Position numbers and translations under genes: made by a program. A stretch of DNA of 64,000 nucleotides from Anniella stebbinsi (Eukaryota; Chordata; Lepidosauria; Squamata; Anniellidae): the NCBI GenBank assembly GCA_029215795.1, contig JARDYH010000004.1, positions 215,366,517-215,430,516 of the forward strand. Direction: 5' to 3'. The notes beneath the pieces were generated by a model. It was not told the origin of the DNA and made no database searches. It was given only the letters and a program-made list of their open reading frames with translations. Every line of letters begins with the position of its first letter. Positions within the stretch are counted from its first letter, which is position 1. Shown here in pieces: positions 1 through 11,870 of this stretch.

Positions 1-1644
1 TAAACTTGCACACGCACAGCTGTATTCGTTGCAAAATTGCCAAGGGCCAACTTTGGATGCAAGAAATATGGCATGAACACTTCATAAAACATTATTACTC
101 AATGCTCTTCTTTAATTCAAATTCCTCTTCCTTCAAACATCACAGTCCTCTCTAAACAAACAGCTTTCCTCCCTCCACTCCACCCAACACTGGTCCTCTG
201 TCCAAGTCTCCCCTTCCACAAACTGCAAAGCTGCCCCCTCAATATACATACTGACACATCCACATACTAAACAACTGTGTTCAAGTCCCAAGGGGCCATG
301 GACATGTCATCTAAATCCTCTGTTTCCCATCCCCAAAAACAAAATAGATACCGTACCCTATTGGCAGTGGATTATTTGCTAGGGCAAACACACGCACACC
401 ACACTACAAAATAAAACTAGGAAGTAGGGGGCAGAAATAGACATTTCACAATTCTATGAATATGCATTTCCTTCTGTTGGGTCAGGGCCTCTATTTCAGG
501 AACATGAGACCTTTCAACTTGGAAAGCACCTCCCAGATGCCCTATGCACAGAAATAAGGACAATCCTCTCGATTCAGTTAAGGAGTGTTGTGATTTCCGC
601 AGCCATACAGACTAATCTCTTTTTCACTCTGATCTTAACATTCTTTAAAAATTCCAAGCTCACAATGACAAACTGGACCACGCTGCAGATGCCTTTTGAA
701 TACAAGTTTAAAATAATTCCAGGATGCAGCAGAGTACGCTTCCAGATCTAAATATAAGTCTGCACAAAGATGTGTATAAGAGCAAATGTGGTGAACTACA
801 TACCCATACTTTGCAAAGGAAATATCTATTATAACTGAACTTTACAGTAGGATAAGTTCCACTGTATGGCTATTGGAAGTTAGAGATGACCGAATGTGCA
901 ACAGTGGAAAGGTTTGTATAGATTTAGTATTAAGAGCAAAATGAGTCATGGCATAGTTATCCACCGTGGATTAATAGGCGCTATAGTAAAGCCAATTCCT
1001 CTTTTCAAATGGAAAGGCTTAACGTCAGTATAGCCCTGAGCAGAAGCCATCAACAATTAATTCACAGCTGCAGGTGACACACAATCCTTGAACATTTGAT
1101 GAGCCAATCACCACTTGACGAAAGAAGTGATGTCAAGGGAGATCACTGGGGAGGAAAAGTGGCATTTGGTTTGCGGCTTTCCGAGAACAGCAGAGAGAAA
1201 AATCTCAATAGTTTTAGAATCCAATAGCAATTAACTCCTTAGCAGGATTTATTATCTTGGAAGTAATGCAAGGGAAAGCCTTCCAGATTGTCATGTCCAC
1301 CTCCAGGAGAGTGACTTGACCCTCTCCTTGAAAGCATTACATCACAAATTGAAAGCAATTGTATTTTGGTAAGATTTTGGCCTGATTACATTTCATCTGG
1401 CTCACAACTGTTCTTCTTCTTATTGTTATTATTCTATAGTTTTATCTTCTCTGTTTGCTTAATTGTTTTATGGGTATGTTTTGCCATGTTAGCTACCTTG
1501 AGAGGCTCAATTCTAACTAAACAAACAGAACGAAAGCTAGTTGGCCAAGTGGCAAAAATTACCCAGGCAGGTTTCTATCCTCTGGTGCTTGCTCCTCTAA
1601 TGCCACTTACACAAAGATCCCACACTTATATTTTGGATTCATTC
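1..1644. other. AFF1 intron 3, no recognisable feature
   Basis: This stretch lies downstream of AFF1 exon 3 on the minus strand and should be intron 3. I see AT-rich sequence with scattered short homopolymers and no open frame of coding character. I looked on the minus strand for the next AFF1 exon (in human it starts near the QTYSNEV motif) and did not find it here or in 1932-2964. In human AFF1 the leukaemia breakpoints cluster in introns 3-5 (known biology, not visible here). Confidence 0.6.
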
Positions 1645-1931
1645 AAGGGTGCAGAGCGGAGAAGATTTTGAGGGTTGCATTCCAGTAGTGGGCAGGACAG
1701 AAGGCAAAAGGCATGGGGCAAAATGGTCGGGGGTAACGTCAGCATATTTTAGCTAAAAGCTATTATTGCCAGTAACTTAAGCCTTCAGAGTGGTGTTTCA
1801 ACCTTTTAGAATGGGGTAAAAACACCTTGCAAAATCTGAGAAAGGGGCAGGACCAAAGGAAGGGGTTGTGTCCAAATGGCAAACCCTGTAGGGCTGGATT
1901 GGAAATCTGGGCCTGTGGCTTTGCACCCCTG
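1645..1931 (+). mobile_element. Non-autonomous hAT-like element (copy A)
   Basis: The ends form short inverted repeats (AGGGTGCA at the left, TGCACCCCT at the right). The body matches three other segments here in order: a 'ttttagctaaaagctattattgcc' type block, 'tttcaaccttttagaatggg', and a final 'gggccagatt'-like block. The matching copies lie near 30117, 38656 and 39759. The hAT assignment rests on general resemblance to vertebrate Charlie-type MITEs and is an inference; no clear target duplication was seen. Confidence 0.5.
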
Positions 1932-2377
1932 GATTATAGAATGACAACTGACTGAATGTGGTACTCAGACATGAATGAAAAACGCACACCAAACAAACCA
2001 CCCACAACCACCTACCAAACAAATGAACACAGTACTTCCATACCAAACAAGCAAAAAATCAAACCCATAGTGGGGGGAAAAGGCTACTCTTGGATTACTT
2101 TTCGCCACCCTGCACAACAGGGTGCTTGCATAGGCAGGCAGACTTTTTCTGATTCTACCAAACAGAATCTAAGGAGGTTGTGCCCACCTCCATTTTCCTC
2201 AAACCCTTCTGCCACCACTTCCCCATGCCCCAAAGACCCAAGGATGAACCTTCCCACAGGTAGAAGAAACAGCAATGGCAGGCATTCCCACTCCCCATAG
2301 AGCACCTTTTCCTACTGGGAACTGAGACTACAAGTACCAGAATCCTTGACAGAAATGATGTGCAGAGCATCACTTTA
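1932..2377. other. AFF1 intron 3, no recognisable feature
   Basis: Unremarkable intronic sequence between two repeats. Open frames on both strands here lack splice context and similarity to anything I know. Confidence 0.5.
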
Positions 2378-2574
2378 GGAACATAGAAGACTACACTCTG
2401 CACATCGTTATATCGAGTCAGACCGTAGCCCAGTATTGTCAACACTGACTGGAAGCAACTCTCAAAAGTTTCAGGCAGGTGTTTTACAAGCCCTACATGG
2501 TGAACCCGGGGATTGAACCTGGGACCTTCTGCATGCAAAGCAGGAGCTCTACTACTGAGCTATGGTCCCTCCCT
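2378..2574 (-). mobile_element. tRNA-derived SINE (tRNA-Ala-like head)
   Basis: On the minus strand the first ~74 bases (2574 down to 2500) read like a tRNA. The A box TAGCTCAGTAG is at 2562-2552, the anticodon-loop region reads ctTTGCATgc (UGC-like), and the B box GGTTCAATCCC is at 2519-2509. The body continues into 'gagttgcttccagtcagtgttgac' and ends with a 'ggtctgactcgatata...ctatgttcc' tail shared by many squamate SINEs. There is no intact acceptor stem and the copy is embedded in repeat sequence, so it is a SINE rather than a functional tRNA gene. Confidence 0.7.
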
Positions 2575-2964
2575 GGGAATTCTAGAACTTGAGGAATCCC
2601 AGTTCTTGGTGGAAAAGGATGCCCTCACCAGGGACTTGAAGCACCTACTTCTGCCTTCACCTGCACCATAGGGAGTTTCTGGGCCCTTGGGGTAGGGGTG
2701 ATGGGTGCCCATGGTTTTTATTTGTTAGCTTTCACACTTAAAAAGCCTCAAGTCACTTTCATTACAAGGAGGAGGGCAATCCTCCTCCTCTAGAATTGAG
2801 TAGCAACTGGTTCTCTGGCTGCTGCGTTTTGCGTAGCATGTTGTACTACATAGTGATTACTAATAATCTTTATAGTGTTTTGTAGAGAAATCCTTCAGTA
2901 GGATATCAACAACAAATCCCTTTTTCAGGCACCAGGTCGAAACAAGGATAGTGATTTCACCAAC

Positions 2965-3861
2965 CTCCATTGGTTCAGCAGATATTTTCAATTTGGGCAG
3001 GTTGGTCTTGCCACTTGCTCCTAGATTTGTTATTTTCTTATAGGACGGTTCGTGGTATTCCTCAGGAAGTGGCTTGAGCTCAGGCGACTCATCCGGCACT
3101 TGATCTTGACCATCCATTGGCCTGACGTAGGCAGTGGGCTTCTGCTGTATTGCACTGGGTTTGGAGGATAAGGAGGAGGGGAAAGTCTGAGTGGAAGGGT
3201 GGGCAGGGACAGCTACTGTAGCACTCAAGCCATCCTGGGTTTCATTATCATGTGTTCCAGCCGCCAGCTCCCGAGAAGGGGAGCTTTTCTGCCTGTTGTT
3301 TTTCTTGTTGCTGCGAGACCTGGAATTGACACGTTGGCTGGAATGTAGAGGTGACAGAGGTGCCACGGGGGAAGACAACGTGGACAGCAAGGGAGAGAGT
3401 TCCAAAAGGGAGGCTTGCACCTCATGCGCGATGCCTCCTTCAATGCATCTTTCTCTCTTCTGCTGCTGCTGCCGCCTGCTGTTCTGGACGTCTTGACTCT
3501 TGCAACTCTGCTCTTGGCCTTGCCTCTGGGTGCTGGACGACCCACCATTTTGAGAGGCCAGTTCTATCCTAGAGTGAGATTTCTGGTAGTGCACAGAGTT
3601 GCCTGCAGAGGGAGCACCCAAAGTGAGGGGTCCCAAGGGCTTGTGGGGATGGCCACTGTTCTGGAATGAGGGGGGCAAGACGCTGCCGGCCTTTTCAGGA
3701 AAGAGTGGGCGATCTGGCTCGCGCGGAGGGAGCAGAGACATGACGCTCGTGGGGATCCAGATGAGATTCTGATGGGATGTGGTGGCGATGAGCTCCTTCA
3801 TCTCTTCATAGTTGCCGAACATTTTCTGAATCCGACTGGACAATTCATCTGCTTTGTTAAT
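2965..3861 (-). CDS. AFF1: AFF1 exon 3 (large N-terminal exon)
   Basis: AFF1 (AF4) is a nuclear scaffold of the super elongation complex that joins P-TEFb to ELL and AF9/ENL. This 897-bp exon encodes residues 47-345. It opens [20 protein letters not shown], matching the conserved AFF block that follows the PLFGxPYK motif, and contains [11 protein letters not shown] (about residues 290-300) followed by [11 protein letters not shown], both diagnostic of the family. The middle is low-complexity, Ser/Pro/Gln-rich, with a QQQQ run, as in AFF1 orthologues. AFF1 rather than AFF4 is favoured by the [17 protein letters not shown] block. The acceptor is a pyrimidine-rich tract ending ccatttcag before 3861; the donor is GAG|GTTGGT after 2965. 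Both boundaries are phase 0, so 299 codons are intact with no stops. The open frame runs on into intron 3 to a stop near 2860, which is not coding. The cyclin T1-binding part is known from AFF4 structures; its role here is inferred. Confidence 0.95.
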
Positions 3862-4692
3862 CTGAAATGGGGTGGGGGGAGAACACCAAAGAATGGAAGA
3901 GATGAAAGAACTGAAATGGAGGAGCCCCTGGAAGAAACGATGTGTGGAGGAATGAACGAAAATCAGAGTTCCTGGGCCATCTGACTAATGCGTATGCTAG
4001 CATGCATTTCTGCAAGGCAGTTAAAATCGCTCCACTTTTTTCAGTTCATGGAGGGCATCTTCAGCCTTGGGAAGATTTTACTACTAAGGGAGATGAGAGA
4101 ACCAGGGTCATAGGCAAACCCTTCTGTTTATGTGGTAGCAAGCTAAAGATACACAGACAGAAAGGTGTCATAGGTGAACAGAAGCCTTAATAGAAGTAGC
4201 CCAATAGGTTTAAGATGGTTAAATAACTGTAATAAAATGCTTAATATTTTTTTTAAAAAAGTTAAAAACCAGGGGTGGTATGCAACTGTGTCATTCCGTT
4301 AGTGCAAATGACATTGGGCTAGTGGAAACTAGGTTCTGTACTGCACGAGGAAGGATCCAACTAAAGTTACTTTTGTGCAAGCAGTTGTGCATTATACTTG
4401 TGCAATCCGTGCAATATACTTGGACGTTATACTTGAACCTCTTGAGCAACTGAAAGATTTGGCGGAGCTCCGCTAGTGCTATTTGGATTTGTGGAATGAC
4501 ACTTTGGATACTGCCCCAAAAGCCACATGGCCTTGTATCTGAGAGTCATCACACCACTTTTGTACCTATTGACCAGAACAATGGAAATCAAGGGCAGCTT
4601 ACTTTATAGTGAGCCAAACTATTGGTTCAGCTAGCTCTGTGTTGTCTGACAGCCATATCTCAAGCAAAAGTCTTTATCATTTTTCAGATTGG

Positions 4693-4760
4693 AGAAGTCA
4701 GGGTTGAGCCTGGGATCTTCTGCATGCTCTACCATGACACTACAGGCCCTTGCAGGTTTA
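4693..4760 (-). mobile_element. SINE head fragment
   Basis: The minus strand contains a degraded tRNA-like head: 'gcatgcagaagatcccaggctcaaccc' matches the B-box side of the SINE at 2500-2574. The A-box half is disrupted. It is an old copy of the same family. Confidence 0.45.
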
Positions 4761-4837
4761 CTTCTTGCCCACCAATTGCTAACTATTATATCCATAAGTG
4801 AAAGAAGCTTGCTGCTTCTTGATGGAACCTGTAGAGC

Positions 4838-4976
4838 AGACTTCCCCAACCAGGTGCCCTCCATATGTTTTGGACTACAATTCACATCAGTCACAAGCAG
4901 CACAGCCAACCATCAGTTATGATGGGAGCTGTCCTCCAGATATTTTGGACTATATCAAGCTGGGGAAGGCTGCCAA
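4838..4976. repeat. Palindromic interspersed element (type 1)
   Basis: Two inverted arms: the left begins 'cttccccaaccaggtgccctcc' and includes 'ttttggactacaattc'; the right ends 'ctccagatattttggacta...ctggggaaggctg'. The same arm (ccagatgttttggactacaactccca) recurs at about ten sites here in whole or half copies. It behaves like a MITE or inverted-repeat SINE; I cannot assign a superfamily. Confidence 0.65.
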
Positions 4977-5084
4977 TATAGAGAAAGGGTCTGTTATACC
5001 ATGGAATGCACCAGGACACTATGGGCTGCAAAGCTGCTGCCTGAGAGAGAGAGAACAGGTGGATATTCTGGCTAAGGCTGGTGG

Positions 5085-5252
5085 AAGCTGTAGACCAAAA
5101 CATCTGGAAAGCCTAAACTTTCTCACCCCTGCTCTAGGTGAAGCACAGAGGACAAGTACAGCCTCAATCTGTATCGCCACTTTCCATAGCCTGCTGCCCT
5201 CCAGATGTGTTGGACAACACCCCATCATCCTCAGCCAGCACGGAAGGATGCT
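5085..5252. repeat. Degraded palindromic element (type 1)
   Basis: A right arm ('gtagaccaaaacatctgga', about 5090-5125) and a left arm ('gccctccagatgtgttggac', about 5195-5252) of the type 1 palindrome lie in reversed order just inside intron 2, ending about 65 bp from exon 2. Probably two partial insertions. Confidence 0.4.
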
Positions 5253-5318
5253 ATAGGGCAAGGAGTTCCTATTGTGTGTACGTTCAACCCGCAATGCAAT
5301 GGGATATGCTATAGATAC

Positions 5319-5439
5319 CTTGTAAGGTTTTCCAAAGAGGGGAGTATCTGCAGGGAACGTTTCTCTCTCCTGGTGAGCTTCCTGATTCCTCCTCTCTTTT
5401 GCTTGGATACGGAGCAAATTTCTCTCTTCATTGTACAAG
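5319..5439 (-). CDS. AFF1: AFF1 exon 2
   Basis: This 121-bp exon encodes residues 6 (split Ser) to 46. It opens LYNEERNLLRIQAKERRNQE and ends TPLFGKPYK, the most conserved N-terminal block of the AFF family (AFF4 has a closely similar RNVLRMKERERRNQE...PLFAEPYK). The acceptor is ttctcccaacag|C before 5439, with a strong pyrimidine tract; the donor is AAG|GTATCT after 5319. The first base completes a Ser codon begun by AG in exon 1 (phase 2), and the exon ends on a full codon (phase 0) to join exon 3. The PLFGKPYK segment together with the start of exon 3 corresponds to the part of AFF4 that contacts cyclin T1. No stop or frameshift is present. There is no in-frame ATG in the exon, so translation must start in exon 1. 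Confidence 0.95.
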
Positions 5440-6714
5440 CTGTTGGGAGAACAAGAGGGGGAAATTACTTCCTAGCATTTCACGGTCAAGTGAAAGCTAA
5501 AGGTCTGCACATTTTTAGCTCTGACAAATCTTTAGAATGGCAAAAGAAATTGGGTAACTAAACTAAGCAGGGTTTGCACAGGGTGATTAACTACCCAACA
5601 CAGTGGGATAGCAACCCTAGAACAGGCCATGGGTTCTGGATGCTTTGATAACCACTCCAACCTGCCACCATCACCAGGTTCAGACATCACAACAAGCCAT
5701 GCTGACGAGGAGTAATTATGTAAATCCAGCTGGCATGCATGGGGTGGCTAAAACCGTGGCTTATTAATCACCAGGTCAGTGCAGAGACACATGCCCGCAG
5801 GCAGGTTAGGCACAAGTAAAACAATTAACATACTTGCACACAGAAACGAAACTAGTCTAGCAAACCTTTGAAGGAAAGAGAAGGATTTTCCAAGATCTGC
5901 ATTTAATTAGTTAATGTACTGAGGAGTCAGGCCACATACCAAGTTACCATATTCTTTATTTGCCTGTTGCGCAACCTGCAGGTGAGTGAACCAGAAGATG
6001 CAGTCTGATGTTTATTTTCCTTCACCTCTTTATTAAAAATACAGTCACTGTCAAAAACTAGTTCCTTACAAGGGCAATACATGCTAGAGGCCTTAGTCTG
6101 CATGGCACCGGAGGAGCAGGAGCTATGCAATAGAGGGCAATGATACTCCACCTCCTGTCTCCTCTAACTCCTACAGAGCCCCACTGAGATTTCACAAGAC
6201 CTACCTTTGCTGCCATACAAAACAGGAACTGGAACAATTCATCATGCCACAACGGCCTACTGTGATGGGCCAATTATATACACTTCCACCTGGTGAGTAG
6301 GTTGCTGGCACCCCTCCAACCCTGGATAGGGAGACCCCAGAGGTATGAGCTAGTTATCTGCCTGATGGGAGGTAATGACCAACTGAGACTTCCTGTCACT
6401 GCAGGCAAACAGGCTGCTTTCCTCTTAGGCTCAAATAGGTAAACACAGGTAGACGGGCCAGACTGGCAAGGCAAGTGAAGAGAGAAGCCTCTCTTGGGAT
6501 CGCTAGAAACTCATTCTCAAACCTCAAGACCAAAATGAAAGAAGATCTTTATTAAAGGAATGTAAGAGACAAAAGAGGGAAACCAGAATGAGCTTGCTAA
6601 CCGACACTGAACTTTTTGAGGTAAAATACTTACAATGCAAGGGAATATAAACATTCCGTGACAGTCCGGAGTAGAATTACAAGTTTCTTATTACAAATTT
6701 CTATTTAGATTGGA
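5440..6714. other. Intron 1, no recognisable feature
   Basis: Sequence next to the exon 2 acceptor. I see no repeat family or coding-like stretch I can name. Short open frames near 5.9-6.5 kb lack similarity and splice context. Confidence 0.5.
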
Positions 6715-7230
6715 GAATAATTGTCAAGCTTTGTCAAGCTTCTATCTGCTCCAAATATCTATATATGGTGGAGGGGGTAATCTCCCTTCATCTTTATTCG
6801 TAAAATCAATGAACTTACACCATATCTTCTTAAATTTATCCTCACACTTTCCTCACTTTCTCTGTCAATTTTTCCAGAACAGCAATTTGCCAAACCATTT
6901 GGTACCAATTATCGATGTGAAGCCCTTTGCCATCTTTCCAGTACTTGGCAGTCTTGCCGCCAATAATAGATGGCTGATTAAACCCTTATCTGCAAGTTTA
7001 ATGTCCAGTCCTTTATATAAGTTTAATAGTGCTAGAAGGGGAGATGGATGCACCCATTGCCCAGTTATTGTACTAATTGCCTGGAACACCTTATTCCAAA
7101 TAATATTTGCCTTTGGACAGGACCACCACATATGTATATACGTCCCAACCACAAAACAACCCCTCCAACATTCTGGGGATGTCCCTGGGCTCAACAATTA
7201 TATTTTTCTTGGTGTTAGATACCACCTATG
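6715..7230 (-). mobile_element. L1 LINE fragment, ORF2 C-terminus
   Basis: The minus-strand translation (about 7195 down to 6865) reads CWRGC, then H after seven residues, then MWWSC. This is the C-x3-C-x7-H-x4-C cysteine motif at the end of L1 ORF2 proteins. It is followed by PKANIIWNKVFQAIS, also typical of L1. There is no RT domain, so it is a 5'-truncated copy. It is in the same orientation as AFF1. Confidence 0.75.
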
Positions 7231-7291
7231 AATCAATTTTAACATTAGTTCCCTATTACTGCATTATGTGTTTCTTAAAATAAGGGGGGGG

Positions 7292-7305
7292 GGGGGAATC
7301 ACAGC
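7292..7305. repeat. Poly-G run
   Basis: Uninterrupted guanine run in line with several others here (14418, 30349, 39867, 45100, 47936). Such runs are slippage-prone and G-quadruplex-capable; assembly errors are also common at them. Confidence 0.8.
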
Positions 7306-7779
7306 AAGTTCCAAAAGCATACAGTTAGCAGCTATTGCGGCGAAGCTGAACAATTTGCTTACAGCAATTTGTGAGAGAGAACGGGAGAGGAGAGAAGATG
7401 TGAACACAGGTGAACCGGTACGCATAAGCGAGAAAATGAGGGCATGGATAAACAGGGGTGTATATATGGCGTATTGTGTGGAGGGGTGGATGAGTGTACA
7501 TGTGGTGTGGACGGGTGCATGGATGTGTCAATGGGATGTGTCAACGGGATGTGCATGTGGCTTGAGGCCTCTGAGACAGCTGGCATGTAGCTCCTGGATG
7601 AGCACCCACAGGGGACCGCTGCCGTTGGGTTGAAAAGGGTTCCCCACCCTTGAGGTATATAGTCTGACAGTGCTCCTTGATCCATCCTTTCTTTCTGCAT
7701 AAAGTGGGGTCACCTACGTAGCACAGTGAGACCTTTACCAGATTAGGGTGATGTGCCTGCTACCTAAACAGGGGAAACC

Positions 7780-8335
7780 TGGTGTCAATTATCCATGACC
7801 TGGGAACCTCCCATTTGGACTACTGCGATGCACTGTATGTGGGGCTGCCTTTGAAGACAGTCCAGAAACTTCCGTTACTGCAGAATGGCTCCCGCCCTGT
7901 TTCCTGACTCAATTCAAAGTGCTGATTTGAACTTTAAAGCCTTTCGCGGCTTGGGATCAGGATATCCACAGGATCAGCTTGTGTCCACATGTACCTATCC
8001 AGAACTTAAAATCTTCCAAAGTATTTCTTTGGCATCAGGTGAGGCACAATGGGTGGCTATTGGGAAAAGGGCCTTCTCAGTGGTGGCATCCCAGCTGTGG
8101 AATGCCCACAACAGAGGCGCTCACTTGTTGGTCATTTCAGTGCCAGGGGAAAGCCCTTTCATTTTCCCAAGAGTATTAATCTGCTCTAATCAGTTTTATC
8201 TCTGCCACTCATTTCATATGTTTTATTGTCGATCTGCTTTATCGTATATATTAATTAGCCTTTATTCTTGTTGTAAACCTCCCTGAGAACTTTGTTATAG
8301 GGCAGCGCATAAACGCCTAAGTAAAAATAATTAAA
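7780..8335 (+). mobile_element. L2-clade LINE, 3' end (degraded)
   Basis: The order matches the better-preserved copy at 40630: 'ttaaagcctttcgcggcttgggatca', 'ggccttctcagtggtggcatcccagctgtggaa', a region ending the RT-downstream domain, then the tail 'gtaaacctccctgagaactttgttatagggcagcgcat...taaaaata'. The frame is broken in several places. Confidence 0.65.
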
Positions 8336-11300
8336 CGGCCCATCACAGTCACACTGTGTGATTAGCAATATGGGCTAACCAGAGATATAGATGTCCCTGA
8401 GAAATGGCAGCTTAAATCCTATTCTCTCACACAAACCACCACCACAAGCCCCTTCTCGCCGAGATCATGAAAACTACAACAAATCCATTTTCCCAAGGAA
8501 TGTCCACTTTTTGGGTTTCATGCTTGGATGGAGTTCGGAGTATTATTACACACAGTCACGCATTGGGGACAAGGGAAAGAAACCACTGTCTTTTCAACGA
8601 TTCTCTGTTCAAGCAAGCTCATGAAAAGCCCGATTGTTGATTTGCTCAAAACAACCACTACGTGTGAACCAGGATCTTTAAATCAACTGTTATTCTTCTC
8701 TTATCAACACAAAGCAGGGAAGACAGATGTGCAATGCCAGAGGACAGCAGTGTTATGCAAGGAAGTTGGCACTGCTTTATGGGACCCTCAAACTGATCTG
8801 CACCTTTCTTCCAACTCATATACACCAGCCATTAATGTGATTAAGCAGGAAATTCAGCAGATCTGCAGCAGGGGTTCTTGGCAGATTTGGTGTCCTGTAA
8901 TAAATTCTTAGGTTTGCCAGCAAGCTAGTATAAACAACGAAAATATTTAGCTACATTTATTTACGAGATTATAAACACGTCTAAGTCCTACAAAGTTCAG
9001 TGGGACTTACTCCCAAGTGAATGGGCTTAGAATTGCAATCAACATCTGGGGAGGGGAGGGGGGGCCTGCCACATCATCTTATTCCAGCTTCACCCAGCAG
9101 AATGGATTGCATTTTTGTTTTTGATGAACTAAATTGAGAATGCCTATTTAGAGACTGGTATATTGTCAGAAATCTTTGCACTGCATTTGGGTACACTAAT
9201 TTGCTAGCAATTCATTTGTCATCTGCAGCACTCTTAACTGTTCAGAGAATTACATTAACAGAGCTTCAAGAAACAACTTTTTTCCCTTCTTCGAATCACA
9301 CATGCATACATGATCTTCATGGCATCAGAATCTCTCTGGCTATTTCCCATTAGTGGAAAATAAAGATTTGATGACAATTACTACTAATTACGTATCTAAC
9401 CCATCCACCTTCCAAATAGCCCAGGAAACCATCGCTGGGTCTCTCCCAGCCCACTGTGTGTGTTTGTGTGTGCATACGCATACCTTATATTTAAATAAAT
9501 AACTAAATTAAAAGAAAAAGCAGGGGATAAGCACTTCAAAAAATATATATTTTAAAAAAAATGAATGCTTGCTGTTTAGGGATGAGTAGCATCTAGCTAA
9601 TTTTGTTAATCACCCTTTCATATTTTGGTGTATTTGAATGATTGGTTCTAAGAGAGAAACTTGAATATAAGTGCATTGATCAGAGCAGCTGGGTATAGAA
9701 TTGAGTTAATGAGGTTGGGCAAACAGGAACGGGCAAGGAACTCCTAAGGTTAAATATGATGAGGAAGGGCTGCTCCCTAGGGCAAAAGACAGGTAGCACA
9801 CATGAGCTGATTCCTGGCCGAGATGGATACGTGGCTAATTTGGATAAGGGGGTGGGCATTTAATTTGAATCCCTTCCCTCTAACAACCTCAGAGGGATGG
9901 CTTTGCCTTCCAAGAACTGTATGGGGTATGTTAGGCTCAGAAAGAGAAAAGGAAAGAAACAAATTGGTTCTCTTGCATGTGTGTACGTATGAGAAAAGGG
10001 ACAGATCCTTGCACAAGGGTCATAATAATCATTTCTGCATTATTGCAATTTCATCTTAAGTAGAACTGAAGCCAACCCAGCTATGCCTAACTGGAGCTTG
10101 AAATTCAACCCCACGAATCCACTGTGATGTCAATAGTACTACATTCTGCTTAAGATTGTCAGGAATTATGAATTAATCATCAAAGACGTGGAAATATGGC
10201 GTTTGCAAAACGCATGTTGATTTTTTGTTGTTGTTGGAGGATCCAAGACTGAAGCTTGGACAAATTACCTGCTTCGTGGCATAAACAGTAAAATTAAACA
10301 AAAGGGTTGGGTTTTTTTGTGGTGCATGATATATGGTTGCTTTTATCTACCAGCTTATACTCAAGAGCAGTTTGCATAAACCAACTCATTCCCTTGTTAT
10401 TAAGGAATATTATTGATGTGATGTGAATAAAAAGATTTGAAGGGTCTTTACACCAGGCTTTGAATCAGGCAAATATAACATGAAGAGTAGTGTAACTGTG
10501 GTCAGGGTGATTGGGATGTCTGCCCAGGGTACAAAGTCACTTTTCCTCATTGTGACTTGGCCATGTTGCACTGAGAGTAGAGACTACAATTTTCAAAATA
10601 CCTCTATGCCAAGTTCTAGACTTAACATGGCAATCTTCTTCCTTTGTTCCCTCCCTTGCCTGCTCAGTTCCTTCATGATAATAGTGCTCAGGCCCTCCCA
10701 TTTAGGCTCTATGTGCATTTTTGCCCCAATCCTACTTTCACTCACCCTTCCAACCCTGAAGCATTGCCTATGCGGAACATTGCAAAATACGGCACTACCC
10801 CAAGTCGGAGATATCTGCTGCCTGGCATGCTTGTTACCGCCACACTGAATTAAAAACAGGGGGGAATTGGGTGGCAGGGCTGGGTGGAAAGAATCCTAAA
10901 AGAAACATTATGTTGAATTCTGCTCGAACATAACCGTGGTTTCTGCACCACTGATGTTCAAGAGCTTCCCGTACCAGGAAACTTCTCTTCCAGATGAAGT
11001 GGATGGGAAGAGGAAGAAGTCCAAGCAGCAACTTCAATTACTACCTAAACGGAAGCGCAAACATAGGAGGCCTCTGGACTCATCTTGATGGATGAGTGTT
11101 CATGCATGCTGTTCTCTTAAACCAAGTACATTATTACCACTCTATTGCTGCCATTGTAAAAGCAAGCCCAGGCCAATGACTTAAGCACAGCTAGCTTTAT
11201 AATATGGAGGGGCCACTTGCCATACAATCCTTAAGCGGAAATACTTTGCTAATGAGTAGCGGCTACTTCGCCCCCTTCCGCCTGAGCAATTTGCTGCAAT

Positions 11301-11834
11301 ATGAAAGCTTGCATACCCATTTTATCAGCAGAGGGTTCTCTAAAGACAAAATCATTTTGCAAACTAGCCATTCTGCTAACCTAAATATAGGCTGCCTCAA
11401 CCACTCTCTGTTCCACTCTGATCTGCACCTCTGCTTATGGTTAAATCTTTGCTGCTAAACTCTCGCTGCCATGTTAAAAACTGCAGAAAGGCCGTTGGTC
11501 CTTCCCTTCCAAAAAGAGAAACTACAGAAATAGCATTTGGGGGTTGCAGTTTTAGAGTTTTATCATTTTTAATCTGTTTTCATTCTTTGATTTTATATTC
11601 CATTTTGTCTTGCTTCAAGTGCTCACCGACTGTGAAGTTCAACTCAAATCTATTAAGCAGCAGCAACAGAAGGAGATGAATGTGAAATATTTATCAAAGG
11701 TCTGCCAGATATGTACAAACCCTGATTGTTATTAATGGGCTAAACTTGGTAACAGAATCCAGATGAAATGCAATTTTTCCATAACGGAAACATTTCCACT
11801 ACTTTTTCCCAGGGAAAGCTTTCCGTTTCTAAAA
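8336..11834. other. Intron 1, mostly featureless
   Basis: About 3.5 kb without a clear repeat. One short segment at 8975-9045 ('gttcagtgggacttactcccaagtgaatgggcttagaattgcaatc') belongs to the repeat also seen at 52095. Simple AT-rich sequence occurs at 9480-9560. No coding-like stretch. Confidence 0.5.
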
Positions 11835-11870
11835 AGTTCAACACTCTAACCACTATACCACACTGGTGAT
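11835..11870 (-). mobile_element. SINE head fragment (tRNA-like A-box region)
   Basis: On the minus strand it reads 'ccagtgtggtatagtggttagagtgttgaac', a typical tRNA-derived SINE 5' end with an A-box-like TATAGTGGTTAGAG. Only about 35 bp are recognisable. Confidence 0.5.

Larger units (their letters stand above)
3862..5318 (-). other. AFF1 intron 2
   Basis: GT-AG intron of about 1.46 kb: the donor GTATCT directly follows exon 2 codon AAG, and the acceptor is ccatttcag. It holds a SINE-head fragment (4693-4760), a palindromic element (4838-4976) and a partial one (5085-5252), described separately. The part 3862-4690 shows nothing recognisable. Confidence 0.9.

Noticed and set aside
2500..2574. 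tRNA-Ala gene on the minus strand
   Set aside because: A and B boxes are present, but the acceptor stem does not pair and a SINE body follows directly. Related degraded copies exist nearby.
2860..2964. Continuation of the exon 3 open frame to the stop at 2860
   Set aside because: The donor GAG|GTTGGT fits the family exon end; the residues beyond do not match AFF proteins.
5019..5318. Continuation of the exon 2 open frame to 5019
   Set aside because: The donor GTATCT after 5319 and the AFF1 family boundary at PYK show this part is intronic; the later residues have no AFF similarity.
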